Assembly (NCBI RefSeq): GCF_009937955.1 | Contig: NZ_AP018439.1 | Location: 1,736,001-1,800,000, forward strand | Reading direction: 5' to 3' | Length of the DNA stretch: 64,000 bases | From: Undibacterium sp. KW1 | Lineage (GTDB): Bacteria > Pseudomonadota > Gammaproteobacteria > Burkholderiales > Burkholderiaceae_D | In this document: in pieces, positions 57,597 through 64,000 of the stretch | How positions within the stretch are numbered: position 1 is the first letter of the stretch | Layout of the letters: each line of letters opens with the position of its first letter | The notes under the pieces: generated by a model | Database searches by the model: none | The model's input: the letters and a program-made list of their open reading frames with translations, nothing else | Told to the model about the DNA's origin: nothing | Translations under genes and position numbers: made by a program

Positions 57597-60500
57597 ATGA
57601 CACAAGCAGATCAAGAGAACATTGCTAACACCGCGGTCAAGGACGACAAGCCAGGTCATTTTTGGCGGCTCTGTCGTTTTACCTGGCGAACTTGCGATAA
57701 AAGCCTGCGCTTCACGCTCAGGCTGATATTGGCATTGTATTTTCTGTTTTGCATACTGGTGCTGGTATTGCGTTATGTCGTATTGCCCAATGTAGACAGG
57801 TACAAGCCTGATATAGAACAGGCGATTTCAAACTCTCTCGGACGGCAATTGCAGATTGCCAGTCTGCGTGCATCCTGGCAGGGCCTTAATCCACAACTGA
57901 CGCTGGAAAATGTCGTGCTGCGTGACAAGCAGGGTGGCACCGCGCTGGTTTTGCCTGAAGTGTCGGCAACCATGTCCTGGTGGACGCTGGCAGTTGCCGA
58001 TTTGCGTTTTGAACGTATCGTCATCAATCAGCCTTCTCTCGATATACAGAGGGACGCGGATGGCAAAATCTATGTGGGCGGTTTTCATATCGATCCTGCC
58101 GCTGAGAGCAAGGGGCAGGGCCTGGACTGGGTGCTGGCCCAGCATGAAGTATTGATACGCAAGGGGGCTGTGCGCTGGACAGATAAAATGCGCAATGCGG
58201 CAGAGCTGAAGTTGCCGGATGTGAATTTTCTCTTGCAAAACCAGTGGCGGCATCACAGGTTTGCTCTTAAGGCAACGCCTGATGTCAGTCTTTCTGCGCC
58301 TTTGGATATACGAGGCGATTTCCAGCACCCGGTTTTTGCCAAAAAGATTTCAGACTTTTCTTTATGGACCGGCGATTTGTATGCCGACCTGCGCCATACT
58401 GACCTGGCTGCGTTAAAGGCCTATATAGACTACCCGGCAGATGTCAAGAAAGCATATGGCTCGGTGCGTGCCTGGCTGCATCTGGACAAGGGCAGGCTGG
58501 CAGACCTGACTGCAGACCTCAGCCTGGCGGATGTGCTGGGCAAGTTCCGTGCTGACCTGCCTGAGCTGGACATGGCCCTGGTCAGTGGCCGCCTCGTCGC
58601 CAGCGAAACCCTGACTTCTACGCACAAGTTCCTGGCGGCCCTGATGGGTAAGGCTGGACATAGTGTTTCTCTCGTTAATTTTTCCATGCGTACCCGCGAG
58701 GGCCTGCAATTACCTGCCACCACCATCAAGGAAACATTTACCCCAGGTGGCAAGGGCCAGCCCGAAAAGGTGGAGTTGTACGCCAAGACCCTGGATTTAC
58801 AGACACTGGCCAATTTTGCCGAGCATCTGCCTTTGCCAAACGACCAAAGGCAGATGATGCTGGACTTTGCACCCAAAGGGCAACTCCGTGACTTCACTGC
58901 CAAATGGCAGGGTACTTATCCTGATGTGTCGTCTTATAGTGTGAAAGGGCAGTTCATCGACTTGTCGATGACGGCACAGCCAGCGCAACTGGCCAGAGCC
59001 AAAACCGCTACATCCCCGGCAAAGGCAGCAGTGCCCGCCATACCAGGATTTGAAAATCTGTCGGGCAGCCTGGAGGCCAATGACAAGGGCGGCAGTTTCG
59101 TGCTGGATTCCAAAAACCTGTCCTTGCGCCTGCCCAGTTATTTTGTTGATCCTCTCATGCCGTTTTCAAGCCTGAACATGCATGCGCAATGGCAGTTTGT
59201 CGAGCAGGACAAGCTGATTTTCCAGATTCATAAAATGGAAGCGCAACAAGAAGGCATGCGTGCCATCTTGTCTGGCAAGCACATCATGTCCATGCGTCAT
59301 GGTGCCGACGCCCAGCCGGGTGAGGTAGATTTGACCGGTAGTATTACGGGCTTCGACCTGAAGCAGCTTGACCGCTACATCCCTGCCGCCGCAGAAGAGC
59401 ATTTGCGGCACTGGCTGCTGAATTCCATACTCGAAGGCAAGGCCAATGATGTCAGCGTGCGCATACGGGGTGATCTCGCCCATTTTCCATTCCATAATAC
59501 GGACGGCAAGAAAAACCACAAGGGTGAATTCCTGATCAAGGGTAGCCTCGCTGGCGCCAAGCTCGATTTTTCTGCTGGTGAACTTAATGAAGAAGGCAAG
59601 CCCCTGTGGCCAGTCATTGATGACATCAAGGGTGGTTTTGTGTTTGATAAAGCCAGGATGGAGATTACTGGCGACACCGCCAAAACCCTGGGTGTCGATC
59701 TGAAAAAGGTCAAGGCGATTATTCCTGATTTGTCGCAGCATGGTGCCATCCTGAGTATTGACGGTGCGGTCAGTGGTAGTCTGCAAAATATGCTGGCGTA
59801 TGTGGGGACGAGCCCGGTTAGTGGCTGGCTGGGACATTTTCTGAAGGAGGCCAAAACCTCGGCACCTGCTGCCTTGCAACTCAAATTGCAATTGCCCTTA
59901 CAGCATTTGATAGAGTCAAAAGTCCTTGGTATTTTGCAGTTTGCTAATAACGACGTGGTATTACAGCCTGGCATTCCCCAGGTAACAGGCTTGAATGGCA
60001 AGCTGGAGTTCAATGAAACAGGAGTCAACCTCGGGACGCTGAGAGGCATGGCGCTTGGTGGCCCGGTACAGATTACTGGTGGCTCGCAAAGAGATAACAG
60101 CGTTAAAGTCAGGCTTGATGGTACCGTCACTGCCGATGGCATACGCAAGATCATCCCTGTCGGCATGGTCGATAAAATGGCGGACCGTGTCAGCGGCGCC
60201 AGCCGTTACACGGCCAGCATCCATGTCAAAAAAAGGCAGCCGGAAATCATCGTCGATTCAACGATGGCGGGCATGTCACTGAATTTTCCTGCACCCTTGA
60301 AAAAGGCCAGCGCAGAGCTCATGCCTTTGCATTTTGAGCTGTTGCCACAGGCAGGCCAGGATGCACAAACCTTGCGTGATGAAATCCGCGTCAGTCTTGG
60401 CAACTCCATCAACACCAGATATTCGCGGCAAAAACAGGGCAATGGACCTTGGCAGGTAGTACGTGGCGGCATAGGCGTCAATGCGCCCGCACCAGAACCG

Positions 60501-61775
60501 GATAGCGGTTTGAATGCCAATATAGAATTCAAGTCCCTGAACATAGACGAGTGGCGACGCCTGATGTCGCCAGTGTCTGCGAGCCAGAAAGCCAATGCCG
60601 CCGGTGCAGAAAGGGATAGTGCTGAAGTTGATTTGTCGCCTTACCTGGAACCGAGCACGGTTGCTGTCAGGACGCCGCAATTGAATATCATGGGTAAGCA
60701 GCTCGAAAATGTCATCGCTGGTGTTTCCCGTCAAAATAAAACCTGGCAAGCCAATATACATTCAAATCAGGTTGCTGGTTACCTGACCTGGAATGAAGGA
60801 ACAGGTGGACAAGCGCTGAGCAGTATCACGGCACGCCTGAGTAATCTCATCATTCCTCAGTCTGCCGCTGCCGATGTTAGTGAGTTGCTGGAAGGGAAAA
60901 ATACCACCACACAAATTCCAGGTCTGGACATCGTCGCTGAAAACTTTGAGTTGTTCAATAAAAAGCTCGGGCATCTGGAACTGCAGGCAGTTAATCAACT
61001 CGTCAGCCAGGGGAATGGGCGTGAGTGGCAGATCAATAGGCTGCTGTTGAGAAATCCTGATGCAGACTTTTATGCCACCGGTAAATGGGCCAGTCAGGGC
61101 GGCGATGGGCGTACCCAGCTCAATTATGTGCTGGATATTGCAAATTCAGGCAAGCTGTTGGAGCGACTGGGTTTTGCCGATGTCTTGCGTGGTGGTAAAG
61201 GTAAACTTGAAGGCGATGTGCAATGGAATGGCCTGCCTTTTGCAATGGACATACCCAGCATGAGCGGGCAGGTCAAGATGGTACTTGCCAGTGGGCAATT
61301 CTTGAAGGTAGATCCAGGGGCCGCGAAACTGCTGGGCGTGTTGAGTCTGCAATCGTTGCCGCGCCGTTTGACACTGGATTTCCGTGATGTCTTTTCTGAT
61401 GGTTTTGCCTTTGATTCCATCGCAGGTATTGCGCATATACAGCAAGGTGTGGCAAAAACCGATAACCTGAAAATGCTGGGTGTCAATGCGACTGTGTTGC
61501 TGGAAGGAAATGCTGATCTGATCAGGGAAGCCCAGGATTTGCATGTGACCGTCATTCCTGTGGTGAATGTGGGTACGGCGTCGGTTGTGTATGGTCTTGC
61601 CGTAAATCCGGTCATCGGCCTTGGCACCTTTCTTGCTCAATTATTTTTAAAAGAACCTTTGAGCAGGGCATTTACGTTTGAATACAAGGTCAGTGGTTCA
61701 TGGAAAGAACCCACTGTAACTAAAATTGAAGGCCGTGACAGCCCGTCGGCGATCAAGGCGGCAAGCAAGCCTTGA
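57597..61775 (+). CDS. yhdP: YhdP family AsmA-like protein
   Basis: Large inner-membrane-anchored periplasmic protein of 1,392 residues, thought to take part in phospholipid transport to the outer membrane. One hydrophobic segment near residues 38-65 (RLILALYFLFCILVLVLRYV) anchors it, then the AsmA-like motif SNSLGRQLQIASLRASWQGL, then repetitive beta-rich sequence. The C-terminus VIGLGTFLAQLFLKEPLSRA is the TIGR02099-type end. It is followed directly by the nitrilase-family gene and tldD, a conserved order in betaproteobacteria. The shape suggests a long hydrophobic groove. Confidence 0.93.
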   Translation: MTQADQENIANTAVKDDKPGHFWRLCRFTWRTCDKSLRFTLRLILALYFLFCILVLVLRYVVLPNVDRYKPDIEQAISNSLGRQLQIASLRASWQGLNPQLTLENVVLRDKQGGTALVLPEVSATMSWWTLAVADLRFERIVINQPSLDIQRDADGKIYVGGFHIDPAAESKGQGLDWVLAQHEVLIRKGAVRWTDKMRNAAELKLPDVNFLLQNQWRHHRFALKATPDVSLSAPLDIRGDFQHPVFAKKISDFSLWTGDLYADLRHTDLAALKAYIDYPADVKKAYGSVRAWLHLDKGRLADLTADLSLADVLGKFRADLPELDMALVSGRLVASETLTSTHKFLAALMGKAGHSVSLVNFSMRTREGLQLPATTIKETFTPGGKGQPEKVELYAKTLDLQTLANFAEHLPLPNDQRQMMLDFAPKGQLRDFTAKWQGTYPDVSSYSVKGQFIDLSMTAQPAQLARAKTATSPAKAAVPAIPGFENLSGSLEANDKGGSFVLDSKNLSLRLPSYFVDPLMPFSSLNMHAQWQFVEQDKLIFQIHKMEAQQEGMRAILSGKHIMSMRHGADAQPGEVDLTGSITGFDLKQLDRYIPAAAEEHLRHWLLNSILEGKANDVSVRIRGDLAHFPFHNTDGKKNHKGEFLIKGSLAGAKLDFSAGELNEEGKPLWPVIDDIKGGFVFDKARMEITGDTAKTLGVDLKKVKAIIPDLSQHGAILSIDGAVSGSLQNMLAYVGTSPVSGWLGHFLKEAKTSAPAALQLKLQLPLQHLIESKVLGILQFANNDVVLQPGIPQVTGLNGKLEFNETGVNLGTLRGMALGGPVQITGGSQRDNSVKVRLDGTVTADGIRKIIPVGMVDKMADRVSGASRYTASIHVKKRQPEIIVDSTMAGMSLNFPAPLKKASAELMPLHFELLPQAGQDAQTLRDEIRVSLGNSINTRYSRQKQGNGPWQVVRGGIGVNAPAPEPDSGLNANIEFKSLNIDEWRRLMSPVSASQKANAAGAERDSAEVDLSPYLEPSTVAVRTPQLNIMGKQLENVIAGVSRQNKTWQANIHSNQVAGYLTWNEGTGGQALSSITARLSNLIIPQSAAADVSELLEGKNTTTQIPGLDIVAENFELFNKKLGHLELQAVNQLVSQGNGREWQINRLLLRNPDADFYATGKWASQGGDGRTQLNYVLDIANSGKLLERLGFADVLRGGKGKLEGDVQWNGLPFAMDIPSMSGQVKMVLASGQFLKVDPGAAKLLGVLSLQSLPRRLTLDFRDVFSDGFAFDSIAGIAHIQQGVAKTDNLKMLGVNATVLLEGNADLIREAQDLHVTVIPVVNVGTASVVYGLAVNPVIGLGTFLAQLFLKEPLSRAFTFEYKVSGSWKEPTVTKIEGRDSPSAIKAASKP

Positions 61776-61837
61776 GTAAACTCAGTATGGAGCCATGTGC
61801 TCATATGACGGTAGCGTCATTTTTAAAAGAGGGTGAT

Positions 61838-62632
61838 ATGAAGATTGCAGCGATCCAAATGATATCCACGCCCGTGCTGGCGGAGAACATGGCAACTGCC
61901 AGACGTCTGTTGCAGGAAGCGGCAGCCTCAGGCGCAAAATTATTATTGCTGCCTGAATACTGGCCACTGATGGGCTTGCAGGAAACCGATAAGGTAGATA
62001 TCGCCGAGCCTGCAGGTGAGGGGCCCATGCAGGACATGATGGCTGAAATGGCCAGTAAGCTGGGTGTCTGGCTCATTGGTGGCACCATCCCTCTGCAGGC
62101 GGCCCAGCCTGGCAAGGTCTTGAATACGACCCTGGTCTATGATCCTCAAGGCCAGCAGATTGCGCGCTACGACAAAATTCATTTATTTGGATTCAGCAAG
62201 GGTGAAGAGTCGTATGAAGAGGCGCGCACTATCGTCGCCGGCAATCAGGTCAGCAGTTTTGATGCCGGTTTTGGCAAGGTGGGGCTGTCTATCTGCTATG
62301 ACTTGCGTTTCCCTGAATTATTCCGTGCGCTGGGGACCAGTTCCCTGATCGTTGTGCCTGCTGCATTTACCTATACGACCGGCCAGGCACACTGGGAAAT
62401 ACTTTTACGTGCCCGCGCCATAGAAAACCAGTGTTATGTGCTGGCTTGCGGCCAGGGCGGCAAGCATGTGAACGGCCGCCGTACCTGGGGGCACAGCATG
62501 CTGATCGACCCTTGGGGTAAGGTCTTGGACGTATTGGAAGAGGGCGAGGGCATCGTCAGTGGCGACGTTGATGAAAGCCTGATTGCCAGCATACGCGAAA
62601 GTTTGCCAGCATTGCGCCATCGCAAGTTATGA
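61838..62632 (+). CDS. nit1: Carbon-nitrogen hydrolase, Nit1-like amidase
   Basis: Nitrilase-superfamily amidase of about 264 residues, probably acting on deaminated glutathione (metabolite repair). The catalytic triad is visible: Glu in LLLPEYWPLMG, Lys in YDKIHLFGFSKG and Cys in SICYDLRFPELFRAL. The start at 61838 (MKIAAIQM) has GAGGG upstream. A TTG at 61772 overlapping the yhdP stop would add 22 unconserved residues. Other nitrilase-branch functions cannot be excluded. Confidence 0.9.
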   Translation: MKIAAIQMISTPVLAENMATARRLLQEAAASGAKLLLLPEYWPLMGLQETDKVDIAEPAGEGPMQDMMAEMASKLGVWLIGGTIPLQAAQPGKVLNTTLVYDPQGQQIARYDKIHLFGFSKGEESYEEARTIVAGNQVSSFDAGFGKVGLSICYDLRFPELFRALGTSSLIVVPAAFTYTTGQAHWEILLRARAIENQCYVLACGQGGKHVNGRRTWGHSMLIDPWGKVLDVLEEGEGIVSGDVDESLIASIRESLPALRHRKL

Positions 62633-62793
62633 AGCTAGTGCGGGGATAAGGTGGCAATCAGCGGAGTGAGCAGACCAGAGAAACCCGCAGATGCTCTACA
62701 ATGTCAGTGTGTGCGCCAGCGGTTTACAAGTATGTTGCAAATATTTTGCAAGTAATGTGCGCTAATTTAATTGCAGTGTAAATAATTTATTCT

Positions 62794-64000
62794 ATGACCC
62801 CATTTGATCCCGCCATGAGCCATCTCGCTATCGCACGCGATATTTTGCTGACCCCATTTGGCCTTGATGAAGCCAAACTCAGCAAGGTGCTGGGCAGCAT
62901 GTTCACTCATAAAGTGGACTATGCCGATTTGTATTTCCAGTTTACACGCAATGAAGGCTGGAGCCTGGAAGAAGGCATAGTCAAGACTGGTAGTTTCTCT
63001 ATAGACCAGGGGGTAGGTGTACGTGCCGTCTCTGGCGATAAAACTGCATTTTCTTACTCTGATGAAATATCTGAGCAAGCCTTGTCCGATGCTGCCAAGG
63101 CAACCCGTACTATTGCCCGTCAGGGTACTGGCAAGATTCAGGTGGCATCCAGTCTTAAAGGTCTGGATAATCGCTCCCTGTATTTGCGGGATGACCCCCT
63201 GCATTCCATGGACGCCAATCAAAAAGTCCAGTTGCTGGAAAAAATCGAGAAAATCGCCAGAGCCAAGGACCCGCGCATAGTGCAAGTAATGGCCAGCATG
63301 GCCGGTGAATATGATGTGGTGCTGGTGGCACGTAGCGATGGTGTGATTGCTGGCGACATCCGCCCTCTTGTGCGTGTTTCACTGACGGTCATTGCCGAAC
63401 AAAATGGCCGCCGTGAAGTGGGCACCAGCGGTGGTGGTGGCCGCTATGATTATTCGTATTTCACTGATGCATTGCTGGAGCAATATGCAGACGAAGCCGT
63501 CAAGTCAGCACTGGTCAACCTTGAAGCGCGTCCGGCCCCGGCTGGCCCGATGACCGTGGTACTTGGCCCCGGCTGGCCTGGCGTACTGTTGCATGAAGCG
63601 ATAGGTCATGGTCTGGAGGGTGACTTCAACCGCAAGGGTTCCAGCACTTTCTCTGGCCGCATAGGTGAGCGTGTCGCAGCCAAAGGCGTGACGGTGGTGG
63701 ATGATGGCACCATGCTGAACCGCCGTGGTTCCTTGAATATGGACGATGAGGGCAATCCTACTCAGTGCACAACACTGATAGAGGACGGCATCCTCAAAGG
63801 CTATATGCAAGACACCATGAATGCGCGCCTCATGAAAATGCCGGTGACTGGTAATGCCCGCCGTGAATCCTTTGCTCATTTGCCTATGCCGCGTATGACC
63901 AACACTTATATGCTGGCTGGTGACAAAGATCCCGAAGAAATCCTCGCATCTGTTAAAAATGGTCTCTACGCTGTCAACTTTGGCGGTGGTCAGGTCGATA
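62794..64000 (+). CDS. tldD: TldD metalloprotease subunit, C-terminal part beyond the window
   Basis: The frame is open from the ATG at 62794 to the window edge, about 402 residues visible. It begins MTPFDPAMSHLAIARDILLT. The zinc-binding motif HEAIGHGLEGDF is present, as are SLEEGIVKTGSFSIDQGVGV, GTSGGGGRYDYSYF and SGRIGERVAAKGVTVVDDGT. TldD forms a heterodimer with TldE/PmbA and trims peptides, including modified peptides. The stop and the last part (about 80 residues) lie outside the window. A tldE gene is not visible here. Confidence 0.95.
   Translation, partial: MTPFDPAMSHLAIARDILLTPFGLDEAKLSKVLGSMFTHKVDYADLYFQFTRNEGWSLEEGIVKTGSFSIDQGVGVRAVSGDKTAFSYSDEISEQALSDAAKATRTIARQGTGKIQVASSLKGLDNRSLYLRDDPLHSMDANQKVQLLEKIEKIARAKDPRIVQVMASMAGEYDVVLVARSDGVIAGDIRPLVRVSLTVIAEQNGRREVGTSGGGGRYDYSYFTDALLEQYADEAVKSALVNLEARPAPAGPMTVVLGPGWPGVLLHEAIGHGLEGDFNRKGSSTFSGRIGERVAAKGVTVVDDGTMLNRRGSLNMDDEGNPTQCTTLIEDGILKGYMQDTMNARLMKMPVTGNARRESFAHLPMPRMTNTYMLAGDKDPEEILASVKNGLYAVNFGGGQVD

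Noticed and set aside
59166..60166. Overlapping minus-strand open frames of over 200 codons
   Set aside because: They are shadows of yhdP; composition and lack of start signals argue against coding.

Overview
The window looks like a chromosome segment from a betaproteobacterium of the order Burkholderiales. Undibacterium or a close Oxalobacteraceae relative is my best guess. This is inferred from protein character, gene neighbourhoods (exbB-exbD-lpxK-kdsB-adk, slpA-ispH, yhdP-nit1-tldD), moderate GC and a PHA phasin. I ran no database search. I see no tRNA, rRNA, insertion sequence or CRISPR array.

Layout. Positions 1-5.7 kb hold the start of a secreted protein, a GntR-ABC exporter operon, a DMT permease, sodB and xseA. 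From 5.85 to 6.77 kb lies a non-coding array of six 102-bp direct repeats, each with three DnaA-box-like 9-mers in fixed geometry. From 6.95 to 13.4 kb come exbB/exbD, lipid A and Kdo genes (lpxK, kdsB), adk and a proton-pumping pyrophosphatase. From 13.6 to 21.7 kb come an SDR dehydrogenase, a patatin lipase, a secreted barnase-like RNase with its barstar inhibitor, purN, an rRNA methyltransferase, an MscS channel and a fatty-acid desaturase. From 21.9 to 27.6 kb is a signalling cluster (ANTAR regulator, HD-GYP regulator, hybrid kinase). From 27.7 to 30.6 kb are rpmG, rpmB, radC, slpA and ispH. From 30.8 to 34.8 kb is a livHMGF transport operon behind a possible 18-residue leader peptide and hairpin. 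From 35 to 39 kb are a decayed MFS gene, a phasin, a thioesterase, a nitroreductase and a PBP7-type endopeptidase.

From 39.6 to 53.6 kb is a surface-protein region: a sulfotransferase, a giant DUF4347/beta-helix/repeat/DUF4214 protein (about 2,856 residues once one frameshift is corrected), a lipoprotein with eight Big_2 domains and a C-terminal DUF3494 ice-binding domain, and an OmpA-family protein. The window ends with a BamE-like lipoprotein, glnE, yhdP, a nitrilase-family amidase and the first part of tldD.

Most notable: the DnaA-box array between divergent xseA and exbB; the ice-binding lipoprotein paired with OmpA; the giant repeat protein; the RNase/inhibitor pair joined by a 15-bp duplication that supplies a ribosome binding site; and the candidate leader peptide before livH. 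Three reading-frame breaks (MFS, sulfotransferase, giant protein) are each repaired by one extra base in or beside a homopolymer run, so assembly error is a real alternative to gene decay.
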